Below are positions 22,146 through 34,575 of a stretch of 64,000 nt of DNA, one piece after another (position 1 is the stretch's first letter; every line of letters starts with the position of its first letter). The position numbers and the translations under genes were made by a program. The notes under the pieces are model-generated. The model worked only from the letters and a program-made list of their open reading frames with translations. It was not told where the DNA came from and searched no databases. Source of the DNA: Monocercomonoides exilis (taxonomy: Eukaryota; Preaxostyla; Oxymonadida; Polymastigidae); assembly GCA_001643675.2 (NCBI GenBank), contig LSRY02000017.1, positions 1,426,001 to 1,490,000 on the forward strand, written 5' to 3'.

Positions 22146-23296
22146 ATGAGTACAATCGTTTCGACTTTCTTGTTATTGCTGGAACTCGCATTCTCTCAAG
22201 TTTGTATCGATAAATATTTCTATTGAGACATTTAAAATGTATATTACAAAATCATAAAGTGGGGAGGAAGAGGAGGAATGCCTGGAATGGGAGGAGGAGG
22301 AATGCCGGGTATGGGCGGTGGGGGAATGCCAGGGATGGGTGGTGGTAGTCCGTTTGGAGGGAATGGAATGGGTGGCGGAAGCCCATTCGGTGGTAATGGA
22401 ATGGGAGGCGGAAGTCCTTTTGGGGGAAATGGAATGGGAGGCTCTCCCTTTGGAGGAAATGGTTTTGGAAATTCACCATTCGGAGGCAATGGAATGGGCA
22501 ATTCTCCATTTGGCGGCCAAAGCAGTTTGTTTTATCTTTTTTATTTTTCTTCCACCTTTTTATGGCTATTTCTTTATGATCATCTTATTTGCTTAGGTCC
22601 TTTTGGTGGTAATTCACCATTTGGAGGACAAAGTTCACCATTTGGTGGTCAGAGTTCACCATTCGGAGGGCAAAATTCTCCTTTCGGTGGACAAAACTCC
22701 CCGTTCGGAGGGCAAAACTCTCCATTTGGAGGACAAAACTCCCCATTCGGAAACCAGAATTCTCCATTCGGAGGACAGAATTCTCCATTTGGCGGACAAA
22801 ACTCTCCATTTGGTAATCAAAACTCTCCATACGGACAACAGCAGAACCCATTCGCACCTCCACAGCAGCAGCAGCCATGCTACCAGCAGCCACAACAGCG
22901 TCCACCCCAACAACAATGCCCACCGCAACAACAGGCACCACCTCAGCAGCAGTGCCCGCCTCAGCAGCAGGCTCCACCTCAGCAACAACAACCGTGCCAG
23001 AAGCCTGCTCCGGCTGCTGAAGCTCCTTGCGAAGAAGCAAAGCCATGCGCAAAAGAGGGACCAGCTGCAGCTCCTGTCAAGGAATGCTCAGCAGAACCAA
23101 AAGTTAGCGAAGAGCCAGCAGTTCGCGGAAGGAACATGAATAAACAGAGAGGTTTGTCTACATGTTATTATAAAGAATTGACTTAACTTTAAAAGTTGAT
23201 TAACTATATTCAAAAAACAAAAATATTTTTACTTAACAATATTTTGTTTCACTCAAAAATCCAGCTGGAAGAGCTAGCCGAGGAGGAACCGAGTAA
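22146..23296 (+). CDS. Secreted Gly-rich / SPFGGQN-repeat, Gln-Pro-rich protein (298 aa, 4 exons)
   Basis: Exons 22146–22199, 22260–22524, 22597–23152, 23275–23296; 897 nt, TAA. Exon 1 is exactly a signal peptide (MSTIVSTFLLLLELAFSQ). Next come GMPGMGGG-type repeats, then ~20 copies of a 7–9-residue unit of the form SPFGG(N/Q)(N/G/S). After this are a CPPQQQAPPQQQ section with regular Cys residues and a tail with more Cys (APCEEAKPCAKE). The composition suggests an extracellular matrix, adhesive or granule protein, possibly cross-linked through Gln/Lys or Cys (inferred). Intron phases are consistent, and the first intron follows the signal peptide, which looks like exon-modular design. No homologous family recognised. 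Confidence 0.78.
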
Positions 23297-23498
23297 ATGA
23301 CCACTTCTTCACGATTTTTCCCCTTACAATCTCTCTTGTCACTTTCACATTATAATGCGAAAACGCAACCTTTCACATTCATATAATTTAAAGATTTTGC
23401 AAAGAAAACAATTATTTTATTAATTAAAACTTGCTTAAAAGTCGTATTGATCTTAATAAAATTTGAAAAAAAAAGAAAGAAATGAGAAATTTTTAATA

Positions 23499-25342
23499 TC
23501 ACTTACTATCAGAATTTGTGTCAAATGCCTCCAGAAACTTCGTAATTGAAAGATCGTTCAGTGGAGAAGAAGAGGAGGAGGAAGATGAGGAAGAGGAAGA
23601 GGAAGATGGAGAAGGAGATGGTGCAGTCGATGTAGGAGAAGTGGACGATGGTGTTGGTGTATTTGAGATCCCGAAGGATGAAGAGCGATTGTGAGATGAA
23701 GAAGACAGGGAGGGATTTGAAATGAATGAAGGCTTTCCCATTGCAGACGATCCGAAGCCGAACAGATCGTCCTCGACATCGTCGTTGAATGGGGTGAGAA
23801 ATGAAGATGGAGACGTGCTCCGCTGCGGCAGCACAGGAGGGCGCTTGGTGGACTTCGCAGACAGCCTCCGCATGTAAGCGCCACTTGAACACAAAGTTCC
23901 TGAGGACGGAGAAGAAGCAACACCTGGTCCAGTTTGTGCGGCCGATGAAGGAGATGTCGAGCGGTGGTAAGGCGAAGGCGAACGCACACGCGAGCCAGTG
24001 ATGGAAGAGGAAGTGGAAAGTGAGGCAGAAGTGGAGGGTGCGGGTGAGTGTGCGGATGAGTGGTGACTCAGCCCTGAAAGGTGGCCTGTAGACGAGGTAG
24101 GATTAAGCGGTGGCTGCCCTGACGCTCCTCCAAACCCCCCTGCACCTGAATCTCCGTCTGAATAAAACGTCTCAAAAGTGCCTCCTTTCTCCGATCCTGT
24201 CGAAGGAGAAAACGGAGACGAGTGGGCTTTTGACCTGCCATAATATGAACTGCCAGACCCGACTGCAGCGCTTGCATCCAAGCCATATTGTGGACTGAAA
24301 CCAGCAAAATACGGATGTTGTAGCGCCTCGGCAGCTGTTGGGCGAGACGCAGGATTAAAACGGAGCAGTTTTCTAATCAGATCAATGGCAGGAGGAGAGG
24401 CAGAGGGAATCAGAGTTTCCAGTGCAACGCCCGAAACAGAAGGGAAGCGGATGCTGAGTTTTGTGGCCTGCTGACATCCTTCGGGCCAGAAAAGCCCGGC
24501 CGTCGAGGAAACTGAAGATGAAACGTCTGTTGGCGAGCCTAACACTGAAAACATTTTAAACAGCTGATCTAACTCCGATGATCCAGGAAATAGCGGTGTT
24601 TTCATGTACAACTCTGCCATGATACACCCAACCCCCCATAAGTCAATAGGTGAGGAATAATTTCGACAACGCAATAACACTTCAGGTGCACGATACCAAC
24701 GAGTAGATACATATTCAGTGTATGGAGGCATTGATCTTATCTCTCGTGCTTCTCCGAAATCACTGATTTTAACTGTAGTTCCTTTAAACAATAGATTTTC
24801 TGGTTTTATGTCTCGGTGAAAAAATCCGTTTGAATGCATATAATTTAAGCCATCAAGTGTTTGATAACTTTAAGTAAGAAAATTGAAAATAATAATAATA
24901 ATACTTCACAACAATAATTGAATTCTCAAGACACACATCACATTTTTTATGCGTTCTTCTGTAAAAGGATGATCAGGACTTTTCATCCTGTCATAAAGGT
25001 TACCTTCGCAAAGTTCGAATACAAAATACAGCTCAGTTCCTTGACGGAAAAGTTCCTTTAATTTGACAATATTTGTATGCGATAATTTTTGAAGTGACTA
25101 CACGAAAATTAGAATGTGATTATCCGAAAAGAATTGAATACATAGATATTTGTTATAAACTACAAAAAAATACAAAAAATAAAGACCTTTGCTTCTCTCA
25201 AATTTGTGCATTCGGACCATGTTTGAAATGGACGCTTCATTTTTTTAATAGCAACAATTTCATTTGTTGCTGGATTAAAAGCTTTGGAAACAGTTCCATA
25301 TGCTCCATCTCCCAAAAGCTTCAGAACTTTGAATCTATTCAT
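23499..25342 (-). CDS. MAK/ICK (RCK)-type protein kinase, 561 aa, 3 exons
   Basis: Exons 25342–25187, 25097–24937, 24867–23499; 1,686 nt. The kinase domain covers residues 4–~290: glycine loop GDGAYG, VAIKK (K33), HRDIKPEN (D125), DFG (142–144), activation motif TEY (156–158) then [10 protein letters not shown], and [11 protein letters not shown]. The short [16 protein letters not shown] start and [13 protein letters not shown] point to the MAK/ICK/MOK family, whose activation motif is TDY or TEY and which controls ciliary/flagellar length and intraflagellar transport. The C-terminal ~270 residues are Ser-rich and disordered, as in this family. A flagellar role is inferred. It is convergent with the secreted repeat gene (202 bp between stops). 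Confidence 0.9.
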
Positions 25343-25599
25343 TCAGCTTTTTAATTTTCAGTGAATGTAGTACTTAAAAAAGAGTTGCCTGGAGGCTATG
25401 TAACGATAAGAAGCACAAAAAACCCTGAACCAATTCAACGGCCTTTTATTGATTCTCCAGATAATATGCCAAGATCAATTTTTAACTCAAAAACAATAAA
25501 ATATCAACAAAAATATTCTTTTTTTGAATTAAACAATAATTTATTATGAAGTGATAAACACAAAAAATGAAATGATGAAAATTTTCCTTTTTTGTCAAT

Positions 25600-26516
25600 T
25601 CAAGCACAAATAAGTAAAATTACCCCAACAACTAACACAATATAAACAATTCCCCAATAATCAACAGCACTGGGAGCTATTGCACAATAATTTGGGAAAA
25701 TATGATTTATTTAATGAAGAAAGGTTTCATAAAAGCAAACCGCAAGAAATGTCAGTCTCCCAGCGATAATACAAGCATAATTCTGAATTGCCGCAAGCAT
25801 CTTCATTCTCATCCTTGGTATTTGTAAACAAATAAAAAGTGAATGTTTAAAAATAAATTTTGCATACATAACCAGGCGTTGCTGGAGTTTTTCTGTTACA
25901 AACAAAGTCAATTCTAAAATGATTTGAAAACTTAAATTATTGAAAAAAAGATTGAAAAATACATTGCCAATGCTATCAAACATAAAAAGGTTCTAAAAAT
26001 CGATAATAAAAGAGATTAATTCATACGTGGACCAGAATCATTTTCATCTTCCTCATCAGAAATTGCTTTACGCTTTCTTTTTGAAAAATTATTTGAATTT
26101 TTCTTGGAAGTTACATTGGAATCTGCTTCGTAGCACAATCTTATGGTATTTGATGATGGAAGCTCTGCATCTGGATCGCAATCTATTTGATGGAAGTTTG
26201 TCATTATCTCATCTGCATCAATCATCACAAGATTCTTTGCTCCTGGAATTGTCATATTTGGACATGGATGATAAAAATACGTGACTTCATTGTCTATTGT
26301 TTGAAATTTCGATATTCAAAAATATCCAACAAATAAAACGAGTATTTTTGGTAAAAAAGCAAGCAAACCCTCATGTTCAATTCTCTGAATTTCAGTTGGA
26401 GATAATTGGGAAAATGATTTTCCTTCAAATACACATTCAGAATTTGAATCTTCTGAATTTGTCATAACGTCACATTTTGTTGTTGTAACTGCAATTACAA
26501 ACAACAAAAAATGCAT
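25600..26516 (-). CDS. Type I membrane protein with MRH (mannose-6-phosphate receptor homology) domain, 206 aa, 6 exons
   Basis: Exons 26516–26369, 26293–26027, 25972–25963 (10 nt), 25913–25868, 25813–25741, 25676–25600; 621 nt, TGA. Signal peptide MHFLLFVIAVTTTKC. The luminal part contains VTYFYHPCPN, TIRLCYEAD, IDFVCNRKTPATPGY, EDACGNSELCLYY and RWETDISC. The IDFVC strand and the paired Cys near the W-E-T end are typical of MRH folds (cation-dependent M6P receptor, Atg27). One TM helix (WGIVYIVLVVGVILLIC) ends the protein with almost no cytoplasmic tail. Sorting of lysosomal/Golgi cargo or Atg27-like autophagy traffic is inferred. A basic/acidic insert (KRKRKAISDEEDEND) interrupts the domain. 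The 10-nt exon is the least certain part of the model, but it is needed for phase. Confidence 0.75.
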
Positions 26517-26745
26517 TATTTTTAATAAAGGTACAAGGCAAAAGATCCAAAGTCTTATTATATTTCTTTTATTTTTTGATAACAAGGAAATTTCTTTAAA
26601 AAACGTTTGAGAGATAGCAAAAATATAACCAGCAGTTTGTGTTAAACATTATTTATCATTATTTAAATGCTATAAATTGTTTGAAACTTTAACAGACCGA
26701 TAGGCAGAATTCAATATTGGATAATACTTCAATCACATTTTTTCA
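26517..26745. promoter_or_regulatory. Putative bidirectional promoter
   Basis: About 230 bp between divergent start codons of the MRH gene (−) and the RRM gene (+). No specific motif recognised. Confidence 0.4.
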
Positions 26746-28293
26746 ATGAATTCACAAACTCATACCCAAAGCACACAAAAAGAAGTTGACAAACTAAATC
26801 TTTTTGTGAAGTATCTACCAGGTCATATTGACGATGAAGCATTAAATCAATTGTTTAAGCCATATGGAGAGATTATTTCTTCTAAAGTGATGGTATATAA
26901 TTTTTAGAAATTAGAAAATTGCGTTAATTAACAAATGTGATATGAATTAGTTGGACAATAAAACTGGAGAAAGTTTAGGATACGGGTATATAAATTTATT
27001 ACTTTTTTCACAAATTGCATTTGCTTTTCTCTTTAATATAGCTTTGTGAAATTTGTACGTGAGTCAGAAGCGAGCGAAGCTATGCGAAAAATGAACAATT
27101 ACAGACTAGGAAACAAAGTTCTTCTTGTGAAGCCATCAAATGCTCCAAAACAACTTGCAGATTCATCTGCCAATACGAATTTATATGTGAAGCCACTCCC
27201 AGCAAAATTTACAGAACGTATGAGTTATTTGATTTTTATTTATTTTGCTCTTGAAAAACAATATTTTTCTCATTTTATCATCACAGAAGATTTGCATGAT
27301 CTATTTTCACCGTTTGGTGCGATTGAAGGAGTGAAAGTGATGGTGGATCGTCAGGCGCATTCGACAAAGCAAATAGGATTTGTTAGGTTTACAACGCAGG
27401 AGTCTGCAGACCGGGCGCTTGCAGCCATGCAAGGCTATCGACTGCCACAGCTTGACCAGCCGCTGGCAATCAAATATGCAGAGACTGAAGAGATGAAGAA
27501 GAAAAGGATACAAGAGAAGGAAGAGAAGGAAAGGAGAGCACGTGAAAGAGTAATTGGCAGCATCAGAGGAGGAAGTGGAGTCGGAGGCGGTGGAGGCAGT
27601 GGAGGCGGTGGAACAGCAGAGAGAGAAGAAGGAGAGAAAGGCGGAAAGTCTGCCGCAGCCGAAAGAGAAGGGAAAAGTGGAGGCGACAAAAGCAGAGCAA
27701 ATAAAAGTGAAAAGATGAATCGGTGGAGCGGAAGAGAAGAAGAGAAGAAGGCAGAAAAAGAGTCAGGTGATGTTGATGGCACTGCTGACAGGCACAAATT
27801 CAGTACTGAGAGGATGGCAATGAATGGCCGAGTGCCAGAATATGTTCCACGCTCTAAGAAGCATTTCTCATCAACATCTTCTTCCTCCTCCTCTTCTTCC
27901 TCTTCCTCTAATTCCTCTTCTGCTTCTCCATCATCGTCATCCTCCTCCTCTTCTTCTTCCTCCTCCTCATACAGCTCTGCCATGCGTGGGCAGGACTTCC
28001 TTCCTTCTCAGGACGATGCGATCTTCCCTTCCTTTGCCCCCTATCAATCATACGGCGCATTCAACCCAATGAGCTTCATCGATCCTGAGGCAGCCTATCG
28101 GATGATGGGGTCTGCTCTGCCCCTGCAGCAGATACAGGCGCTGCTCTCTTCGCCTTCTCCTCCTCTCCTCTCCAATCAGATGGGACAGGCAAAATACACG
28201 TCTCAGTTGGACTCAGCTGAAGGCGCTGCTCAGATGCAGATGATGCAACAGTATGCATCTATAAACCAAGCTCCTTTATCTTCTTCTTCCTCT

Positions 28294-28325
<32 letters not shown>

Positions 28326-29697
28326 TTCTTTGTCTTCCTCTTCCTCTTCCCCTGCTGTTGAAGGATCTTCTGATTCCTCTGCTGAACTCGGGGCGTCGGT
28401 TGCTTCTGCTTCAAATGATGTTTTTCGTTCATCATCTTCTTCCTCCTCATCAAATTCTTCTTCTTCTTCTTCTTCTTTTCCATCATCAGCATCATCATCA
28501 ATGTTGTCATCCATGTCAATGCCTTTGACGATGACTCTGCCAGCACCTCCAGCTGCCCCTTCCTTTCCTTCTTCTTTTCCTCCTTCATTTCATCCACAAA
28601 ACAACATATCACTTTCTTCCTCTTCTTCTTCCTCTTCCTCTTCCTCTTCTTCCTCCTCTTCTTCTCCTTCCATTGACACAACTTCAACTCCTCCACAGCG
28701 TGTATTGTCTTCTTCTTCTTCCTCCTCTGCTGCTTCTATTTCATCTTTTTCTTCTTCCTCTTTCCCTTCTTCTGACTTTCCTTCTTCTTCTTCTTCTTCT
28801 TCCTTTTCCATCCCTCAAATCATCCAGCAGTCAAAAACTGACCCTTCTCTCTCTGTCTTCAAAGACGAATCCGACCAATTCGCAAACGATGCCTCGCTTT
28901 CTTCTCAAATGCAGCAACAGTCAACTCCTCCTTCTTCCCTCGCTCTTCCTCTCCCTCTCTCTTATTCTTCTTCTCTTCCTCTCTCTCTTCATCTTCCTCT
29001 TGCCCCTCCTCTCACTGCCATCGCTGTCGGCACCTCTTCCACACCCACAAACAACACACCGAGCGACAAGAATGAGCTCTTTGCCACACCTTCCTTTCTT
29101 CCTTCGTCGTTTGGACTGCCTGCATTCTCTTCTGTCACCCCATCCTCCACTCCTTCTGTGATTTCTTCTTCTTCTATTTCTGCTTCTTCTTCCTCACCTT
29201 CTTCTTCATTAACCCCATCGTCATCGTCTTCTTCTTCTTCTTCTTCTTCAATGACTTCACCTGCTCTGAATTCTCTTCAGCAGTCCCAACAGTCCCAACA
29301 GTCTCAACAGTCTCAACAGCAACAATCATTAAACCCCTCCTCGAATGTCACTCTTCCTTCTCTCGAGCACTTCATCTCCCCACAAGTGCATCTCTTGGGC
29401 TCTGATCCTTCTGCCCTCTCTCAACAGATCTCTCCTTTCCTCCCCTTCGTCTCCCCCTCCGTCGCCTCCCTCACCCCTCCTCAAACACCTCAGAGCCACC
29501 CCTCTCTTTCTCAGACTCCTCCTCTCACACCTGCTGCCTCCTATGCACAGAACACACAGCAGCTGCAGCTGGTGCAGCAGGGCTCGTTTCCTTCTTATCT
29601 TCCTTCTCTTTCTCCTTCTCCCACTCTCTTCTCTCCTTTTGCTTTATCTTCCACTCAGACTCCTCCTCTCCCGCCAGCCAATAGCATCCTCAATGGC

Positions 29698-29728
<31 letters not shown>

Positions 29729-32700
29729 GCAATGGAAATGGCACTGTTAATTCAGCAGCAGCCTCAGCCGCGTTAATGCAGCAGTACTTCCCCTTCCTCA
29801 GCTCCAATCTTCCGCTTGCTCCGACCTCTTCTCCAAACACCTCTGCCTCGCCTGCCCCTCCGCATTCTGAGGGAGATGGGGTTCCAACCTCTCCATTGCT
29901 GACATCACCCACGCCTGTCTCTGCCTATCAGTCATACACTCCCTTTGCTGCCACTCCTGTTGTGCAGAACAGAACACCCCAGACACCTTCGATGCTGTTA
30001 TTTGATCCGTCTGGCATGTCGGATGAGAGAAAAGAAGGAGGAGGAGGAGGAGGAGGAGAAAGAGGAGGAGAAAGAGGAGGAGGAGGAGGCACTCCAACAA
30101 CAATTGGCGTGGCAGAAGCATTTCCCATTGCCTGCACTCCACACACAGGAGACGGGGTGGGGCTGGCCAGCAGCTCTGTCTATTCAGCCAGTGCTGATCT
30201 GGATGAGCGCCTGTCTTCCTCTTCCACTCCCACATCCAGTTCATCAAAGACACCCAAATCGCAGTCGATGAGTGGAGGCTCTACATATTCAGTGACGCCT
30301 CCTGTGTCTGACTCTTCTCAGTCTTCTCACTCTTCTTCTTCTTCTTCTCTCCCTTCTGCACTCACCACAGAGCAATCAATGTTCATCTTTGGCGCGTCGC
30401 AGCTGGAGCCGAGCAGTCTGCCGATACATTCACACGAGTCGTCGAGATGCAGAATAGACAGCAGGAATGAGAATGAGTCGAGTGGAGATGAAGATGATGA
30501 TGACGACGATGATGAGGAAGAGGAAGAAGAAGATGATGATGATGATGAAGAGGAGGAAGAGGATGATGATGATGATGATGCATATGATGAAGATGATAAT
30601 GATTACTCGTCTGACAGCAATGAAGAACATGGCAGACGAGATGGAGATGATGGAGAAGCCAAAGACGAAAGTTCAAGTGATGATGATGATGAAGAAGATG
30701 ATAGTGAAGATGATGATGAAGACAGTGATGATGATGACGAGGATGATGATGATGATGACAGCAGCTGGGATAGGAGTGTCTCAACACGACATCACACAAA
30801 GAAATCGAGGAGTCGCAAGACAATCAATGACGATGACTCGGATGTTGGCTCACATTTCACCTGCTCCACATCACACTCATTCAGAAGGGTGGACTCTATT
30901 TCATCGCATGCCTCGTCGTTGAAGAGGAGGAAGAGAAAAGAGAAGAATAGTTCGATTAATCAGCAGCAGCTTCAATTGCAGACACAACAGCAACAACAAC
31001 AGCTGCAGCAGCAACAACAACTGAGCAAAGATGAGAAGGAAAGCAAAGAATGTTCTGTTTTTGAGGCGCATTCGAATATTTCTGCACTTCCCCCGCGTCC
31101 ATTCAAGTCTGCCATTTCGTTGAAGTCGTGTGGGCGAGGCAGAGGCAGCAGAAGTAGAAAGGGGATTGGTTCAATGTCGAAGAAGAAGGATAATCACAGT
31201 AAGAGCAAAAGCAGAAGAGGAGAAGGAGAAAGAGGAGGAGGAAGAGGAGGAAGAGGAGGAAAAGCGAATGCTGAGCCATCCAATAAGATGATGAAGCATT
31301 CGCAGTCGCTGACAACACCTCTGCCTGTGCTGTCAATTTCTCCCCCGCTTTCGTCGTATCTCCAGTCACACTCTTCTTTCATGTCCACATTCACTCCGCC
31401 TTCTTCGTTTTCTCCCCATCTGCTGCCTTTATCAGATGCACAGGACATAGCAGAGGAGCATCCAGCAGAAGAGGCTGGCTTGTCTAATCAGTCGAACCTC
31501 TCTTCTTCATTTGCTCCTTCTGCTTCTTCTGTTTCTTCATCATCTTCTATTTCATCAACTTCATCATCATCATCATCATCTTCTTCTTCTTCTTCTTCTT
31601 CTTTATCTTCTTCCTCATCTGATTTAAAAGATCAGCTTGAGCAACCACACAGCCCATTCCACCAGGACCCTCTCAACTGGCACAGAAGACACTCCTTCTC
31701 GTTCGGCCAGCGTCTGCACGAGACAGCCACCTCTGCTGCCTCTGCCACTGCTGCTGCTGCACCTGCCACTCCGCCTGCCTCTCATTCCCATTCGCATTCA
31801 CATTGTTTAACCAGCATTGCTCACACCCTCCTCTCCCCTCTCAACACCTCTGCCCCACACCCTTCCTCTCCTCTTCCCCCTGCCTCTTCTGTGCCTCTCT
31901 CTCACCTGGCCTCTCCTCTCCTTTCTGTCGGCAGAGCAGAAAGAGCCGCGTCGCTCTCTTCGCCTTCACAGCACAGAGGGTCAGACTCTCCCTTGTCGAT
32001 GTCTGAGGCTTCTGTTGCTTCTGTTGCTTCAGTCACTTCTGTGACTTCTCTGAATTCTGTTAATTCTGCTGCTTCTTCTGCTGCTTCTTCTGCTGCTTCT
32101 GTTGCACTGGAGAACAATGTGCTGCCTGTCAGCACTCTTCGCTCCACTTCTCTTTCTGCTCCGTTGGCTGCCTCACAACATCTGAATGAGATGTCTGCAT
32201 CAACATTATCATCTCCTCTTTCTGCTTCTTCCACTTCTTCTACCTCTTCTACCTCTTCTGCCTCTTCTGTCTCTTCTTCTTTTACTTCTTCTTCTTCTTT
32301 CTCTTCTTCTTCTTCTTCTTCTTCTTCTTCTTCTCATCCTTCCACTTTCAACCTCTCCTTGCTGGGTAATTCTCAACTCTATCTCCAGTGTGACTCCAAG
32401 CAGCAACAGCAGCAGCATCAACATCAACAGCATTCATTGCCTCTTCCACAAACAGAAGCGCCTCGACGGTCTGGCCGCTGCATCACAACTTCTCCTCCTT
32501 CCTCCTTCATCCACCCGCCTATCCCATTCACTGCCTCCCCTCGCTCCACCCTCTTCCCAGCACACCCACAAATGGGCAGCCAGGCTTCTCGTGATGGGAA
32601 GCAACTGCCTCACACCTCTTCATATTCTTCTTCTTTCTCCTCCTCTTCTCCTTCTTCTTCTTCCTCCTCTTCCTCTTCTGCCATGTCTCTCTCTCCACCC

Positions 32701-34575
32701 CCTTCTTCTCTCCATCAGCAGCTCCATTCGCGCCTTGCTGCCTCCACAAACACTCATTTGTCTTCTGTCTCTTCAATGGGCAATGTTAACAGCCATCATC
32801 TCCATTCACACCGTCATTCTCCTCCTCACTCTCATCTCCATCGCCACGATCATCTTTCTTCTTCTGCCTTGTCTTCTGATCTCTTCACCCCTACTTTCCT
32901 TTCCTTAGACAGCACACGCGACACACTCGACACTTCTGACCTCGACAGCCTCCAAAACATGCAAAACATACAGAATATTGAAAATATAGAAAATATAGAT
33001 GATATACAAGGTATACAGAATATACTGAATATACAGAATATACTGAATATACAGGATATTCCTAATAACAGCCTCACAACCTCTTCAGAGCCAATCAATT
33101 GTTCTCTTTTGGAGCCTCCTCCGCTTCTGCCGCCGACTGCCTCTGCCTCTTTCTCTCTGAAAGATGGCTATCAGCCTGTCCATTTGGGCAAGCACAGCCA
33201 GTCAGATCTGCTGCATATGTCGAAACAGGGATCGTTTTCTTCTTCTTCCTCTTCCTCTTCTTCCTCCTTTTCATCATCATCATCTTCTTCTTCTTCTTCC
33301 ACAGCCTCTTCTGCCTCTTCCTCTGCCTCTGCCTCTCCTCACACTCAATCTCCTCTTCAGACATCGCCTTCGATGTCCTTCTCTTCCTCTTATTCTTCCT
33401 CTGCCAGCTATTCCATCACAGACTCCCCTTCTTCCTCTTCGGCCTCTCTTCTCCACACTGCCTCAGCCTCTTCTCTTTCCTCCCTCGATTCGCCTTCCAC
33501 TTTCTCCTCTTCTTTTGAACAGTCTTTTTCTCGCTCTCCTCCTCCCCCTCCTCCTTCTTCTCTCCCTCTGCCTGTCCCTGTGTCTAGCTCTGTTTCTTCC
33601 TCTTCTCCTGCTTCCTCTTCATCATCCTCTTCATCGTCCTCTTCTTCCTCAACTTCTTCCTCTTCCTCCTCTTCTTCTTCCTCTTCTCCATCTCCATCAT
33701 CTTATTTGTATTCTTCTCTGATGCCGTTCACCACACTCAGCACTCAAAACACATCTTCACTTTCTCATTTCGACTTGTCGCCCAATCAAATCTACGGCAG
33801 CCCTTCTCCTCTTTCTTCAATCCCCATTCCTTCCTCTCCTCCCCTCAACATCTCCTCCACCCCTTCTTCTTCTTATTCTTCTTACATTTCCTCCTCTTAT
33901 TCTTCTTCCTCCTCTTCTTCGTCTTTTTCCTCCTCCTCTTTTTCCTCTTCCCCACCACCAAAACCATCACCCAGCCGCATCCAATCCGTCAAAAGCGAGC
34001 CTCGCTTCCATCACACCACAAAACTTTCTTCTCTCCCTCGCTCTTTGGCCCTGCCAACAAATGACCAGACCAACCTGAGTGACAACAGCGAGTCTTCTTC
34101 CCTTCACCCTCTCTCTGCCATCGACGACTCCTCCAAGAGCAATTGCTCCTCTTCGCTCTCTCAGCACCCTGCCCCTTCTTCCACCCCAACCACCCCGCTC
34201 TTCCATCAGAGCTCGCTCTACACTGCTGATCAGCAGCTGTCGTCGTCTGAACCTTCACCCGCCAGCTCTGCCTCGCTCACCCACCAGTCATTCACTCCAT
34301 CTCACTCCAATTCAAGCTCCAACGGCAATGCCAGTTCTGTTTCGAACTCTGTTTCTCATTCACATTCGCATTCGCGCTCACACTCACACACACAGACTCA
34401 TCCAATACGCTCTGTCTCTTCTGGTTCACTCTCCCTTTCTACACACTCTTCGACTTCTCTTTCGCTTTCTGTGGACAAAACAAGCTGTCATCCTTCAAAG
34501 TCCTCGAATGAGTCGTCAAACTCGTTCCATTCGGTACATTCATTTTGCAATCAGCCAACAAATCGCAATTCTTAA
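26746..34575 (+). CDS. ELAV/CELF-like two-RRM RNA-binding protein with ~2,350-aa serine-rich tail (2,548 aa, 4 exons)
   Basis: Exons 26746–26892, 26951–26985, 27042–27217, 27287–34575; 7,647 nt. RRM1 (~18–95) has RNP2 LFVKYLP and RNP1 GYGFVKF; RRM2 (~105–185) has LYVKPLP and IGFVRF. The tandem layout resembles Hu/ELAV RNA-binding proteins. An RRM2-proximal charged helix (MKKKRIQEKEEKERR) and RG/Gly-rich segments follow. The remaining ~2,300 residues are dominated by serine runs encoded by TCT/TCC/TCA repeats. They also contain Q runs, an Asn run (~29698), a ~95-residue Asp/Glu block (~30480–30765), RGG-like patches (~31195–31260) and an Ile/Asn tandem repeat (~32953–33060). The frame stays open for 7.3 kb through these repeats, so selection on the frame is likely. 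Such a tail suggests condensate formation or heavy phosphorylation (inferred). An in-frame reading across 27218–27286 is possible, but splicing it out restores RRM2. Confidence 0.85.
32953..33060 (+). repeat. AT-rich tandem repeat encoding Asn-Ile-Gln units inside the RRM gene
   Basis: Degenerate 9/18-nt units (AATATACAGAATATACTG type) are translated as repeats of the N-I-Q/L/E-N-I pattern. Composition is clearly different from the C/T-rich codons on both sides. It is in frame, with no stop. Confidence 0.8.

Noticed and set aside
27435-33364. Many long antisense and out-of-frame ORFs (Glu-, Leu-, Lys-rich) across the Ser-rich exon
   Set aside because: They mirror TCN microsatellites: TCT runs read as poly-Leu/Phe in other frames and as poly-Glu/Arg/Lys on the other strand. 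None has splice logic or non-repeat protein sequence.
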